64,000 nucleotides of DNA from Pedobacter sp. (GCF_031119335.1 NZ_JAVHXT010000007.1:1-64000); one strand, 5' to 3'. Counted from the first letter of the stretch, positions 18,153-27,552 are shown. Program-made: numbers and translations. The notes: generated by a model not told the origin, from the sequence alone.

Positions 18153-19931
18153 CTAGAAAGAAGCCACATAAGTATCTATATAGTTAGCCCTGTTTGTTAG
18201 GTATTGCTTAAGCTTGGCCACATCATTGGTAAAATTGACATCGCCCTTTTTCCAAAGCACATAATCCGCATCTTTAGACAATTTGATCTGCTTCGCATAA
18301 TTATCAACAAAGGTTAATAGCACTGGCAACTGATTGGTTTTAAATGCTTGCCATTTTTGTTTGTACAAAGCTTTAATCGTTGGGTCGCTTAGCAGCCTCA
18401 TAAAAAACTTATAGCCAGGCCTGGTAGACACGCTACTGCTAAACAACGGTCTTGTTGCCGACGAGAAATGTACACCGCTTCCCTCGTAGCCATAAGCCCA
18501 ATCGAAATCCCACAACGGCCCCATACAATACTTGCCATTTTTGGGCTTATATAAATAGGTGCTCTTAGGATGGCTTAACTCTTCATTATCTGTTAAATTG
18601 GCCACAATTAAAAAATTCACCAAAATATCTTTGTCCATATAATCGAGGTAGTTATTATTAGGAAAGCTAGTTGCAAAAACTAAATTCTCTAAGGTTTGAA
18701 AGGCCATTTGGTGAGCCGCAACTTCGCTTTGCGCCGTTAATTCTGGATATTTAATATTTACAGGTAATTGATAATTTGTAGATTTGAACTTATACGTTTC
18801 ATCGTAATATGAGTCCAACTCCAATAAAGTACCTCCATCAGCAATATTAACCCTATTTTCATCTACTTCTACCTGCTCTGTAAACAAATAGCTCCCCATA
18901 TAGGTGTTATTAATGGTCACATCTACCGGCACAAAATGATTGGTATATGGAATATTTAGCAATTGTCCGGCTTTTAATGCTACTGCATTTAACATTAACG
19001 TGCCATCTAAATAATTTGCCAGAAGCACCCAATTTTTAGCCTTAGGCAAACCAAAAATAGAAGTTTTGCTATCTAGTTTTAACCGATACGGTTTTTTTGC
19101 ATAAAGCCATGTTGAGTTTCCTCTGCCCTTAATACTTGTAGTAGTATTTACATCGGCATAAATTCCTTTGCCATCTATATTTACGGTTGCTTTTAGATAG
19201 TTATCTTTTGAAACAATAGGGCTATTGCCGTCTGTTACAATGTAGATATGTGGCGTAGCCGATACCCATTTTACTTTTATATTTACATCTTTTCGATATC
19301 CTTTGCTAGATATTAATGACACCACATTGTTTGCTGAAAAATCAACAGTAGTTTGCCCGCTAATAAGCTTTACGTTATTTATTAAAACTTCTTTTGCTTT
19401 GGTAACAAAAGTTGGTTTCAGTTGCTTGTTGTCTAATGTCGTTGTTGTTGCCAGAACAGAATCTCCCTTAAACTGAAAGCCTACATCCTGCTGTAAATCG
19501 CTGTTTTTTGCCTTTTCTAATATAAACGATTCGAAAACTAGCTCATCATCGGTAATAGCGTTTATTTTTAAGGTGTATTTAACTGCTGCCCCATCTTCTC
19601 CGGCAATTTCATAAACAATAACATTTGCAAAATTATTAGATGTAAAGTCTGTTTTTTGCGCAACGCCATTAATGGTAATACTTGTTCCTTCATAGCTAAA
19701 CGATGCCACCATTTTAGACAAGTTCATTCCTTCTGACAATGTAACAAGAATGTCGTTGCCTTTTATTTCTGCAATAATATCGTTTGATAAAACGGTTGGG
19801 TTATTTTCCTTCTTAAGTGTGTATGAAACTAATTTAGCCGTAGCCAACGCTGGCTTACTGGCTTTTTTTTTACAAGAAAAAGATGCGATCAGCAAAAACA
19901 AAACGCATAGCACACGTAAGGATATTCTCAT
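18153..19931 (-). CDS. CotH kinase-family lipoprotein
   Basis: A 592-residue lipoprotein (LIASFSC|KKK). Residues about 25-220 look like two small beta domains of the kind found in Bacteroidota surface proteins (VSYTLKKENNPTVLSNDI, FVLE-type strands). The rest carries CotH-family motifs: GRGNSTW and KKPYRLKLDSKTSIFGLP, KNWVLLANYLDGTLMLN, FTEQVEVDENRVNI and LWDFDWAYGYEG, the last holding the acidic metal-binding residues. CotH proteins are atypical kinases that phosphorylate spore-coat proteins in Bacillus; in Bacteroidota they are mostly secreted and of unknown target. It is a stand-alone gene. Confidence 0.82.
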   Translation of the reverse strand: MRISLRVLCVLFLLIASFSCKKKASKPALATAKLVSYTLKKENNPTVLSNDIIAEIKGNDILVTLSEGMNLSKMVASFSYEGTSITINGVAQKTDFTSNNFANVIVYEIAGEDGAAVKYTLKINAITDDELVFESFILEKAKNSDLQQDVGFQFKGDSVLATTTTLDNKQLKPTFVTKAKEVLINNVKLISGQTTVDFSANNVVSLISSKGYRKDVNIKVKWVSATPHIYIVTDGNSPIVSKDNYLKATVNIDGKGIYADVNTTTSIKGRGNSTWLYAKKPYRLKLDSKTSIFGLPKAKNWVLLANYLDGTLMLNAVALKAGQLLNIPYTNHFVPVDVTINNTYMGSYLFTEQVEVDENRVNIADGGTLLELDSYYDETYKFKSTNYQLPVNIKYPELTAQSEVAAHQMAFQTLENLVFATSFPNNNYLDYMDKDILVNFLIVANLTDNEELSHPKSTYLYKPKNGKYCMGPLWDFDWAYGYEGSGVHFSSATRPLFSSSVSTRPGYKFFMRLLSDPTIKALYKQKWQAFKTNQLPVLLTFVDNYAKQIKLSKDADYVLWKKGDVNFTNDVAKLKQYLTNRANYIDTYVASF

Positions 19932-20035
19932 TAGGTTAGTGGTTAGTATTTAACCCTAAGATACCCTTTGCCATCGTTCTTTAGGCACAGGAAACAAACG
20001 TTTGTGCAGTGAAATATCTGAACAAGAAAGATTTT

Positions 20036-20386
20036 CTATTTCAACAACCTATTGTTGTCGTCTGGGAAAACCAAGATTGGCTCATATTTCTTAGCCTCTT
20101 CTATCGGTAACGAACCGTAAGATATAATGATTAGAATATCGCCAATTTGCACCCTTCTTGCCGCTGCGCCGTTTAAACATATAGCACCCGAACCTCTCTC
20201 GCCTTTTATTACATAGGTTTCAAAACGCTCGCCGTTGTTGTTATTAACGATTTGCACTTTCTCATTTGCAATAATGTTGGCTGCATCCATCAAATCTTCA
20301 TCAATGGTTATACTTCCTACATAATTCAACTCGGCCTGGGTTACCCTTACTCGGTGTATTTTCGATTTTAGAATCTCGATAATCAT
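20036..20386 (-). CDS. panD: Aspartate 1-decarboxylase
   Basis: A 116-residue pyruvoyl-dependent enzyme that makes beta-alanine from aspartate for pantothenate synthesis. The self-cleavage site is Gly24-Ser25 in NYVGSITID; the proenzyme splits there and the Ser becomes the pyruvoyl group. Further hallmarks are [16 protein letters not shown] and [10 protein letters not shown]. It follows panC on the same strand, 198 bp away, with palindrome B between. A -7-like TAACTTTG ends 4 nt before the ATG, suggesting a leaderless message. Confidence 0.96.
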   Translation of the reverse strand: MIIEILKSKIHRVRVTQAELNYVGSITIDEDLMDAANIIANEKVQIVNNNNGERFETYVIKGERGSGAICLNGAAARRVQIGDILIIISYGSLPIEEAKKYEPILVFPDDNNRLLK

Positions 20387-20390
20387 GCGG

Positions 20391-20398
20391 CAAAGTTA
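20391..20398 (-). promoter_or_regulatory. Candidate -7 element directly before panD
   Basis: TAACTTTG on the minus strand fits TAnnTTTG and ends four bases before the panD ATG, so transcription would start at or next to the start codon. The -33 part is weak. Confidence 0.4.
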
Positions 20399-20513
20399 GT
20401 GATTAAGTTTTACAGTTTACATCAAACAGTTTTCAGCTTAAAGTCACAAAAGTTAACGAAAATAAATAACATCGCTATTACTTTGCAGCTAAATTATAGA
20501 ACCAATTAATTTA

Positions 20514-20572
20514 ACCACCTAAGGCACCTTAGTACATTTAAGTCTTAGATTTTCTTAGATATCTAAGATGGT
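20514..20572. repeat. REP-like palindrome B between panC and panD
   Basis: Arms ACCACCTAAGGCACCTTAG (20514-20532) and CTTAGATATCTAAGATGGT (20554-20572) are a degenerate inverted repeat (13 of 19 positions pair) with the same ACCA-nCTnAG-layout as palindromes A and C. It is the main content of the 198-bp panC-panD gap. Confidence 0.5.
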
Positions 20573-20584
20573 AAAAAAATAATG

Positions 20585-21469
20585 CTAATTAATAATTACG
20601 TTGTCTATCAGCCTGGTTTCGCCAACTTTTGCAGCCACCAAAGCCACTGTATTTTGATTTGCTTTTTCTGTAATGGGCAAAAGTGTATCGCCATCTGTAA
20701 TGGTCAAATAATCTAAAGCTACCCCCGGAATAGCGTTGATAATCTGCTTTGCTTGCGCCAACAAATCTGCTAATGGATATTTATTGTAGTTCGCTTCTAT
20801 AAAAAACAGGGCTTTGCTCAAAACCAGCGAGTGTTCCCTATCAGATTTACTAAGATGGATATTCCTAGAGCTCATGGCCAAACCATCGGCCTCCCTAATT
20901 ATAGGACAAGTAACAATTTGCACATCAAGATTTAGCGCTGTCACCATATTCTTAATCATCAGCACCTGCTGGAAATCCTTCTGACCAAAAAATGCAATAT
21001 CCGGCTTTACGGCATCGAACAACTTAAACACAATTTGGGTAACCCCTTGGTAATGTCCTTTTCTGAACTCGCCTTCCAATACAAATTCCGCTTTGCCTAA
21101 ATCAATTGACCAACTTTCTGGTGTTGGATAGTTAGGGTACATCTCTTTAACCGTCGGCATGAAAACAAAATTGCAGCCAGCTTCGGTCAACATTTTAATA
21201 TCATGCTCCAACGGACGTGGATATTTCTCTAAATCTTTTGGGTCGGTAAATTGTGTTGGGTTCACAAAAATGCTGCAAACTACAATATCTGCCTGTTTTT
21301 GCGCTTCTGCAATTAACGAAAGGTGTCCGTTATGCAAAGCACCCATGGTGGGCACCAAGGCTATTTTTAATCCTTTTACCTTCAAAGGCTTTAATGAGCT
21401 TTCGAGTTGGGCAACAGTGGTTATTACTTCCAATATCTTGTGGTGTTTTGAAACCGCTAAATTGTACAT
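20585..21469 (-). CDS. panC: Pantothenate synthetase
   Basis: A 294-residue enzyme that joins pantoate and beta-alanine with ATP. The nucleotide-binding motifs are PTMGALHNGH (HIGH-like) near residue 40 and MSSRN (KMSKS-like) near 198; FVNPTQF, FFGQKDFQQ and GEFRKGHYQGV are also typical. The N-terminus carries about 14 extra residues before the usual ITTVAQLE start, but no internal ATG offers a better choice. It is the partner of panD downstream and diverges from the glycogen-synthase-like gene. Confidence 0.96.
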   Translation of the reverse strand: MYNLAVSKHHKILEVITTVAQLESSLKPLKVKGLKIALVPTMGALHNGHLSLIAEAQKQADIVVCSIFVNPTQFTDPKDLEKYPRPLEHDIKMLTEAGCNFVFMPTVKEMYPNYPTPESWSIDLGKAEFVLEGEFRKGHYQGVTQIVFKLFDAVKPDIAFFGQKDFQQVLMIKNMVTALNLDVQIVTCPIIREADGLAMSSRNIHLSKSDREHSLVLSKALFFIEANYNKYPLADLLAQAKQIINAIPGVALDYLTITDGDTLLPITEKANQNTVALVAAKVGETRLIDNVIIN

Positions 21470-21504
21470 TTCTGCATAACTTACAAAGCGGCAATAGCAA
21501 GATA

Positions 21505-21535
21505 TTGATAAATATTAATATTTTCCGTACCTTTG
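21505..21535 (+). promoter_or_regulatory. Promoter of the glycogen-synthase-like gene
   Basis: TTG, 20 nt, then TACCTTTG matches the Bacteroidota promoter form and gives a leader of about 40 nt before the ATG at 21576. Confidence 0.5.
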
Positions 21536-21575
21536 CCCCTTGATAATCTTTAAATTAACAGTAATTTAATAATAT

Positions 21576-22406
21576 ATGGAGATGGCAAAAACGAAGCTAC
21601 TGATTATTACCCATGAGATGTCGCCTTTCCTCGAACTCACTAAAATTTCTGAAATTACCCGCCAATTACCGCAGGCTATGCAAGAAAAAGGATTTGAAAT
21701 CCGCATCTTGATGCCTAAGTTTGGCAACATTAACGAAAGAAGAAATAGGTTGCACGAGGTGATCCGATTATCAGGGATGAACATCATTATTGATGACAAT
21801 GACAATCCTTTAATCATCAAAGTGGCGTCTATACCAGCGGCTCGTATGCAAGTGTATTTCTTGGACAATGAAGATTATTTCCACAGAAAGTACGTGTTTA
21901 GGGATAAAGAAAATAAGTTCTACGCAGATAACGACGAGAGAACAATTTTCTTCTGTAAAGGAGCTTTAGAAACAGTTAAGAAATTAGGCTGGTCGCCTGA
22001 TGTGGTACACTGCCACGGTTGGATGACTGCTTTAGTTCCTGCTTATATCAAAACTACCTACAAAAACGACCCAACGTTTAAAAATTCAAAAGTTGTTTAT
22101 TCGGTTTATGAGAACTGCTTCGGTGAAAAACTGAATGCCGACTTTCACAAGAAGGCCGTTATGAACCACATGACAGCTGATGATACTAAAGCTTTTGCCG
22201 AAGGCGATTGCAATAGTTTACATATTGGTGCTATAACCCATTCAGATGCAGTAGTTTTTGCTGACGAGAAGGTTGATGATGCGGTGTTAAAATTTGTTAA
22301 AGATTCTAATAAGCCAACTTTAGCCTTTAATTTAACCGAAAATTACGACAACTTCTATTCTTTTTATGAAGAAGTTACTAGTGATGAATTGGTTTCTATA
22401 GCATAA
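21576..22406 (+). CDS. Glycogen/starch synthase N-terminal domain protein (GT5, one domain only)
   Basis: A 276-residue protein with the N-terminal half of a GT5 glycogen synthase: LLIITHEMSPFLELTKISEI (in place of the usual KTGGL loop), GFEIRILMPKFGNI, VYFLDNEDYF and PDVVHCHGWMTALVPAYIK. The C-terminal GT1-type half that binds much of the ADP-glucose is absent, and no remnant of it follows. The KxGG loop is changed to ELTKIS, so synthase activity is doubtful; a binding or regulatory role is possible. An alternative start two codons on (21582) is possible. The DUF4270 lipoprotein gene follows 25 bp on. Confidence 0.8.
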   Translation: MEMAKTKLLIITHEMSPFLELTKISEITRQLPQAMQEKGFEIRILMPKFGNINERRNRLHEVIRLSGMNIIIDDNDNPLIIKVASIPAARMQVYFLDNEDYFHRKYVFRDKENKFYADNDERTIFFCKGALETVKKLGWSPDVVHCHGWMTALVPAYIKTTYKNDPTFKNSKVVYSVYENCFGEKLNADFHKKAVMNHMTADDTKAFAEGDCNSLHIGAITHSDAVVFADEKVDDAVLKFVKDSNKPTLAFNLTENYDNFYSFYEEVTSDELVSIA

Positions 22407-22431
22407 TAAAAAGCTTTATTTAAGAATAAAT

Positions 22432-23874
22432 ATGAGATTTTTAAAATTAGACTTATTAACCCTGTTGATAAGTCTTTTTCTTTTCGCCTCGTGCGAAAGT
22501 ACTTCTACCATAGGTTTGGAAGTTGACCCTGGCAGTGCCATACAGGGCAACCTAATTGATACTGCAACCGTCTCTTCTAGAACAGTACAAGAAGATGCTG
22601 CCGCAACAGCAGGACTTGCTCGTTACCCATTTGGTTACGCTAACGACCCCATATTGGGCTCTACTAACGTTAGCTTAGCGCTTGCGGTAAACCTACCAAA
22701 TGACGCTTACGACTTTGGAACAAATCCTGTTCTTGATTCGGCGGTTTTGATTATGAATTTCAGCACTGATTTTTATGGTGATAGTACCGTAAATTACAAT
22801 ATCGACGTTCATCAGCTAAGCAACAATTTGGCTAAGGAAACCTCATTTCTAAGCTCAAGAACTTACGCAAAAGAAAATACATTGTTGGCAACCTACAACG
22901 GAAAGGTTTTTCCTACTACACCTTTTAAAGTTACCAACGTGCTAACTGGCGCACCAGATACATTAATGACGGTTACACCTCAGTTGCGCCTTAAGCTTAA
23001 CAATAGTTTTATAACCGATAATGTGGTTGCTTTGCCAGCGGCAACCAAGAAGTACAATTCTTATTTCCAACAAGCATTTAAAGGCTTGCATGTACAAATT
23101 AGACCAAGTTCTACAGGAGCAATGGGTAATGGAGGAGTAATGTTCTTTAATTTCTCGAATACTTCAGCCAGTCCTTCAACTTCTGGTTTGGTATTGTATT
23201 ACAGAAAGCAAAATGCTACTACAACTACACTAACAGATACCGTCTCTGTAAACTTTCCTATCAGCAATACATTGGCTCCGGTGGCAAGCACTGTTGCACA
23301 CACTTATTCTGCAGAAGTTCAAACACAATTAAGTGCTCCAACAACTCAGCAGTTTGGTTTTACCTACCTTAAACCTCTAGGTGGCTTAAGAAACAAGCTT
23401 AGCTTTCCTTATTTGAAAAAGCTAAAAGCTGAAGTTGGTAAAATGGTAGTAAACAAAGCGGAACTTATTATTGACTTAAGAAGTGGGACGGATGTCGCTC
23501 CGTTTAGAGCGGCACCTCGTTTAGCGCTTTATAGGTTCGATATTGCGGGCCAAAGACAGAACTTGCCCGACAATGATACCGGAAATGGACAAACTTACTT
23601 TGGCGATCCAAGAGCAAATCCTACAACGTTCGGTGGATACTTCGACTCGGTTAATAAACGTTATGTGTTTTCGGTTACTGCTTATATACAAGATTTGTTA
23701 GATGGAAAGACCGAAGATTATGGCACTTACCTAGCGGTAACTCCCGCATCGGCACTTCAAGTTACGCCGTCATTTAGCACAGCATCAAGAGCAATAATCG
23801 GCAGCTTCAAGAAAAATCCCGCAGCCGGAGATAACCTTTTGAAACTCAATATCTACTACACGAAATCGAATTAG
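22432..23874 (+). CDS. DUF4270 lipoprotein
   Basis: A 480-residue outer-surface lipoprotein (lipobox LFLFASC|EST). It has the opening and core of the DUF4270 family: STIGLEVDPGSAIQGNLIDT, GYANDPILGSTNVSLALAV and DSAVLIMNFSTDFYGDS, then two jelly-roll-like halves. In Bacteroidota this gene commonly follows the one-domain glycogen synthase protein, as here. The function is unknown; cell-envelope or adhesion roles are guesses. It ends at a strong terminator (23901-23940). Confidence 0.82.
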   Translation: MRFLKLDLLTLLISLFLFASCESTSTIGLEVDPGSAIQGNLIDTATVSSRTVQEDAAATAGLARYPFGYANDPILGSTNVSLALAVNLPNDAYDFGTNPVLDSAVLIMNFSTDFYGDSTVNYNIDVHQLSNNLAKETSFLSSRTYAKENTLLATYNGKVFPTTPFKVTNVLTGAPDTLMTVTPQLRLKLNNSFITDNVVALPAATKKYNSYFQQAFKGLHVQIRPSSTGAMGNGGVMFFNFSNTSASPSTSGLVLYYRKQNATTTTLTDTVSVNFPISNTLAPVASTVAHTYSAEVQTQLSAPTTQQFGFTYLKPLGGLRNKLSFPYLKKLKAEVGKMVVNKAELIIDLRSGTDVAPFRAAPRLALYRFDIAGQRQNLPDNDTGNGQTYFGDPRANPTTFGGYFDSVNKRYVFSVTAYIQDLLDGKTEDYGTYLAVTPASALQVTPSFSTASRAIIGSFKKNPAAGDNLLKLNIYYTKSN

Positions 23875-23900
23875 ATTAAATTTCACGCAAACGTTTGATT

Positions 23901-23940
23901 AAATCACCCTAAAGAGATATTTTAGGGTGATTTATTTTTT
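23901..23940 (+). terminator. Terminator between the DUF4270 gene and glmS
   Basis: Arms AAATCACCCTAAA and TTTAGGGTGATTT pair over a short loop and are followed by a run of T (TTTATTTTTT). It stands 15 bp before the glmS ATG. Confidence 0.85.
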
Positions 23941-23955
23941 AACCCCCGAAATTTT

Positions 23956-25794
23956 ATGTGTGGAATTGTAGGCTACATAGGCTTTAGAGAGGCCTGGCCG
24001 ATAGTATTAAAAGGTCTAAAAAGGCTGGAGTATAGAGGTTATGACAGCGCTGGAATTGCGTTGATTAACAACGAAAATTTAAACATTTATAAGAAAGCAG
24101 GAAAGGTAAAAGAGCTCGAAGATTTCTCTAAGGGAAAAGATCTTTCAGGCTCAATTGGCATGGGACACACCCGCTGGGCCACTCACGGTGCACCTTCCGA
24201 CAGAAATTCCCATCCGCATACTTCGCAAAAAGGAAACCTTAGTATCATCCATAATGGTATCATAGAAAACTATGCAACCCTAAAAGAAGAGCTCATTTCT
24301 AGAGGTCATTCTTTTAGCAGCGACACCGACACAGAAGTGCTGATCCACCTGATCGAAGACATCTACCAAAACAACAACACTGACCTGACTGAAGCGGTAC
24401 GTTTGGCCTTAAATGAGGTGACCGGCGCTTACGCTATCGTCATTATGGACGAAGAAAATCCAAACCAGCTAATTGCCGCAAGAAAAGGTAGCCCGATGGT
24501 AATTGGTGTTGGTCAAGGCGAGTACTTTATTGCTTCGGATGCTACACCAATTGTAGAGTATACCAAAAACGTAATTTATCTAAACGATAATGAGATTGCT
24601 TTTTTAAAAAGAGATGAGCTAGAAATAAAACGTCTGGATAATGTAGTTCAAACCCCATACATCCAAGAATTAGAATTGAAGCTGGAGATGCTGGAGAAAG
24701 GTGGCTACGAACACTTCATGCTGAAAGAGATTTACGAACAACCTCGTTCTATCCGCGATTGCATGAGAGGACGCATATATCCAGAAGAAGGCAAAGTACA
24801 ACTTGGTGGCATTAAGGAATTTGCAGATAAGCTGAAGAACATCGATAGAATTATCATTGTAGCTTGCGGAACTTCATGGCATGCAGGCTTGGTTGGCGAA
24901 TATCTAATCGAAGAATATGCTCGTATACCGGTAGAAGTAGAGTATGCTTCGGAATTTAGATACAGAAACCCAATTATTACTGAAAAGGATGTGGTAATTG
25001 CTATTTCGCAATCTGGCGAAACTGCCGATACTATGGCCGCTATTGAGATGGCAAAGGAAAAAGGAGCAACCATTTTCGGAATTTGTAACGTAGTTGGCGC
25101 TTCCATTCCTCGTATTACACATGCTGGCGTTTACACACATGCAGGCCCAGAAATTGGCGTTGCTTCTACCAAAGCATTTACTGCACAAGTTACCGTACTT
25201 ACGTTGATGGCTTTTTACATGGCGCAACAAAAAGGCACACTTACCAATTCTAAATTAACAGAACTACTTACCGAGTTAGATTGTATTCCAGAGAAAATAC
25301 AAACGGCACTTCAATCTAACGAGATCATTAAAGAGGTTTCGGCTAAGTTTAAGGATGCAAGCAACTGCTTGTTCTTAGGTCGGGGTAGTGGTTTCCCTGT
25401 AGCGTTAGAAGGCGCATTAAAGCTAAAGGAGATATCTTATATCCATGCCGAGGGATATCCGGCAGCAGAAATGAAACACGGACCAATTGCTTTGATAGAT
25501 GAAGAAATGCCGGTGGTGTTTATTGCTACCAAAAATTCGTCTTACGAGAAAGTAATTAGCAATATCCAAGAAGTAAAAGCAAGAAAAGGACAAGTAATTG
25601 CCATTGTAACCGAAGGTGATACAGACGTTAAAAAGATGGCAGATTATTGCATTGAAATACCTGATGCTAGCGAAGCATTTTTACCTCTGTTGGCGACTAT
25701 TCCCTTGCAGTTATTATCTTACCACATAGCGGTAATGAGAGGTTGCAATGTAGATCAGCCTAGAAACTTGGCAAAATCTGTAACGGTTGAATAA
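23956..25794 (+). CDS. glmS: Glutamine-fructose-6-phosphate aminotransferase (isomerizing)
   Basis: A 612-residue enzyme that makes glucosamine-6-phosphate, the entry to UDP-GlcNAc, peptidoglycan and LPS. After Met1 removal Cys2 (MCGIVGYIG) is the glutaminase nucleophile; GHTRWATHG and SDTDTEVLIHLI belong to the same domain. Two SIS domains follow (CGTSWHAGLVGEYLIEEYA, SQSGETADTMAAI, LGRGSGFPVALEGALKLKE), ending PRNLAKSVTVE. No glmS ribozyme or riboswitch is visible in the short leader. A terminator follows at 25819-25858. Confidence 0.98.
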   Translation: MCGIVGYIGFREAWPIVLKGLKRLEYRGYDSAGIALINNENLNIYKKAGKVKELEDFSKGKDLSGSIGMGHTRWATHGAPSDRNSHPHTSQKGNLSIIHNGIIENYATLKEELISRGHSFSSDTDTEVLIHLIEDIYQNNNTDLTEAVRLALNEVTGAYAIVIMDEENPNQLIAARKGSPMVIGVGQGEYFIASDATPIVEYTKNVIYLNDNEIAFLKRDELEIKRLDNVVQTPYIQELELKLEMLEKGGYEHFMLKEIYEQPRSIRDCMRGRIYPEEGKVQLGGIKEFADKLKNIDRIIIVACGTSWHAGLVGEYLIEEYARIPVEVEYASEFRYRNPIITEKDVVIAISQSGETADTMAAIEMAKEKGATIFGICNVVGASIPRITHAGVYTHAGPEIGVASTKAFTAQVTVLTLMAFYMAQQKGTLTNSKLTELLTELDCIPEKIQTALQSNEIIKEVSAKFKDASNCLFLGRGSGFPVALEGALKLKEISYIHAEGYPAAEMKHGPIALIDEEMPVVFIATKNSSYEKVISNIQEVKARKGQVIAIVTEGDTDVKKMADYCIEIPDASEAFLPLLATIPLQLLSYHIAVMRGCNVDQPRNLAKSVTVE

Positions 25795-25818
25795 GTACAC
25801 CAAACCCATATACAATAA

Positions 25819-25858
25819 CGCAGAAGCCCCGAACAGCAATTGTTCGGGGCTTCTGCGT
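25819..25858 (+). terminator. Strong terminator after glmS
   Basis: A 17-bp perfect stem (CGCAGAAGCCCCGAACA / TGTTCGGGGCTTCTGCG) with a short loop. It lies between convergent glmS and ssb and can serve both strands. Confidence 0.85.
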
Positions 25859-25890
25859 TTGTTATTTAAGTTAGTTGGTTGTAAGAACGA

Positions 25891-26319
25891 TTAGAAAGGT
25901 AAATCTCCCGTTTCGTCTATAGATGTAGAGAAATCATCCTCTATTTTATTGTTTGTTGTATTACCATTGTTCTGCGTAGGTTCAAAATCACTTTTTCTAC
26001 CTAACATGGTGAAATTCTCTGCAACAACTTCTGTAACATATTTCTTTACCTTTTCTTTGTCTTCAAAAGAACGGGTCCTCAATTTGCCTTCAATGTAAAC
26101 TAGCTTGCCCTTCTGTAAATATTTAGATGCTACTTCGGCCAAACCTCTCCATAACACAATATTGTGCCATTCTGTTTGTTCAACCCTTTTTCCGTCTTTG
26201 TTAAATGTCTCTGAGGTGGCTAATGGAAAACTCGCTACGGTAACACCTCCTTCTAAGTGCCTAACTTCGGGGTCCTTTCCCAAGTGGCCCACTAAGATTA
26301 CTTTGTTAATACCTGACAT
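25891..26319 (-). CDS. ssb: Single-stranded DNA-binding protein
   Basis: A 142-residue protein with the OB fold (NKVILVGHLGKDPEVRHLEGG, FPLATSETF, TEWHNIVLWRGLAEVASKYL, GKLVYIEGKLRTRSF), a short Asn/Thr-rich linker and the acidic tail GDLPF that recruits repair and replication proteins. It starts 12 bp after mutY on the same strand, so the two are probably co-transcribed. This is likely the main or a secondary SSB of the cell. Confidence 0.96.
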   Translation of the reverse strand: MSGINKVILVGHLGKDPEVRHLEGGVTVASFPLATSETFNKDGKRVEQTEWHNIVLWRGLAEVASKYLQKGKLVYIEGKLRTRSFEDKEKVKKYVTEVVAENFTMLGRKSDFEPTQNNGNTTNNKIEDDFSTSIDETGDLPF

Positions 26320-26331
26320 AAATATATTTGA

Positions 26332-27378
26332 TTAGTCTATATGTTTTTCAATAAAATCCCCAATAATTTTTGGGTGAGGTAATTGTTTAAAAGCTTCAAT
26401 TTTCACCGATTTAATGTCGGTGTGTTGATTAAAGTTAACAATATAATTATCTATTGCAAAAAATTGAACATATATTATTTGGTGGGTTAGCACGTGCTTT
26501 CTACTCTCTAAAACCCTTAGCTCTAAACCCTTGCCAAATAGCTTTTCGATTTCCAATAAAAACTCAGCGTTTACAATAGGCGTTTCTTCCTGTGTTTCTA
26601 TCAAAGGAAAATCATATAAGTGCTGCCAAACATCTCCAGGTTGGCGCTGCTTAGCGAGTATTTCACCATCAGTTATACCAACAAAATAATTAAACCATCG
26701 TTTTCTAATTTTTACCTTTTTTAGCTTGATAGGTAGCTGGTCTATTTTGTTGTTTTTATAAGCATAGCATGTTGTCTGTAATGGGCAAACACCACAATTT
26801 GGAGATTTTGGTTTGCATTGCAGGGCACCAAATTCCATTATTGCCTGATTGTAAATGGATGGCTGTTGATCTGCAATTAATTCTTGTGCCAGATTTGCAA
26901 ATTGTTTAATCCCAGCATTTGAATTGATGGGCTCTTCAATTCCAAAATATCTTGCCAAGACACGGTAAACATTACCATCTACCACTGCACGACTTTCATT
27001 GCTTGAAAAGGAAGATATCGCGGCGGCTGTATAATTGCCAATCCCTTTCAATTTAACTAATTCATTGTAACTGGAAGGAAAAATGCCTCCATAATTTGAG
27101 ACCACGTGCCTTGCCGTATGCAGCATGTTCCTGCCTCTAGAATAATAACCCAAACCTTGCCAGAGCTTTAACACGCGTTCCTCGGGTGCGTTTGCGAAGT
27201 CCCTTACGTGTGGGAAATTTTCCAAAAACTTAAGAAAGTAGGGCATTCCCTGCTCTACTCTTGTTTGTTGTAGAATAATTTCCGATAACCAAATCACGTA
27301 AGGATCTGTAATGCCTCGCCAAGGCAAATCTCTCTTGTTTTTTAGATACCAAGCAACTATTTCCGACTGAAAAGACAT
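26332..27378 (-). CDS. mutY: A/G-specific adenine glycosylase MutY
   Basis: A 348-residue base-excision repair enzyme that removes adenine paired with 8-oxo-guanine. Present: the helix-hairpin-helix LKGIGNYTAAAISS, the catalytic-Asp segment AVVDGNVYRVLAR, and a 4Fe-4S cluster motif C-x6-C-x2-C-x5-C (CKPKSPNCGVCPLQTTC). The C-terminal part is a NUDIX-like 8-oxoG recognition domain. I start at the ATG at 27378 (MSFQSEIVAWYLKNKR). The 26 extra codons upstream contain promoter sequence and are not like the family. ssb follows. Confidence 0.95.
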   Translation of the reverse strand: MSFQSEIVAWYLKNKRDLPWRGITDPYVIWLSEIILQQTRVEQGMPYFLKFLENFPHVRDFANAPEERVLKLWQGLGYYSRGRNMLHTARHVVSNYGGIFPSSYNELVKLKGIGNYTAAAISSFSSNESRAVVDGNVYRVLARYFGIEEPINSNAGIKQFANLAQELIADQQPSIYNQAIMEFGALQCKPKSPNCGVCPLQTTCYAYKNNKIDQLPIKLKKVKIRKRWFNYFVGITDGEILAKQRQPGDVWQHLYDFPLIETQEETPIVNAEFLLEIEKLFGKGLELRVLESRKHVLTHQIIYVQFFAIDNYIVNFNQHTDIKSVKIEAFKQLPHPKIIGDFIEKHID

Positions 27379-27383
27379 TGTAA

Positions 27384-27416
27384 CAAAAGTACAACAAATG
27401 CGTTTAAAAAGGCAAA
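27384..27416 (-). promoter_or_regulatory. Promoter of mutY-ssb
   Basis: On the minus strand TTTG, 21 nt, then TACTTTTG. The -7 element ends five bases before the chosen ATG at 27378, which supports that start and implies an almost leaderless transcript. Confidence 0.45.
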
Positions 27417-27486
27417 AGTTGCAGTAAGATGATGGTGGACGGTACAAATAAATCATCTTTTATTTTCCTATCTCACTAAAAAGCAA

Positions 27487-27494
27487 TACTTTTG
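27487..27494 (+). promoter_or_regulatory. Candidate -7 element for the HU gene
   Basis: TACTTTTG fits TAnnTTTG and gives a leader of about 55 nt before the ATG at 27553. The -33 region is AT-rich without a clear TTTG. Confidence 0.4.
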
Positions 27495-27552
27495 CAACCC
27501 CAAATTACATGTAATTAAAAAACACACACAATAATTAATTAATTTTAGAAAT

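Noticed and set aside
21576-22406. Broken glgA (pseudogene)
   Set aside because: The frame is intact with a promoter, and no remnant of the missing half follows; the short form seems to be a genuine protein.
23941-23955. glmS ribozyme or riboswitch
   Set aside because: Only 15 bp separate the preceding terminator from the glmS ATG, too short for such an element.
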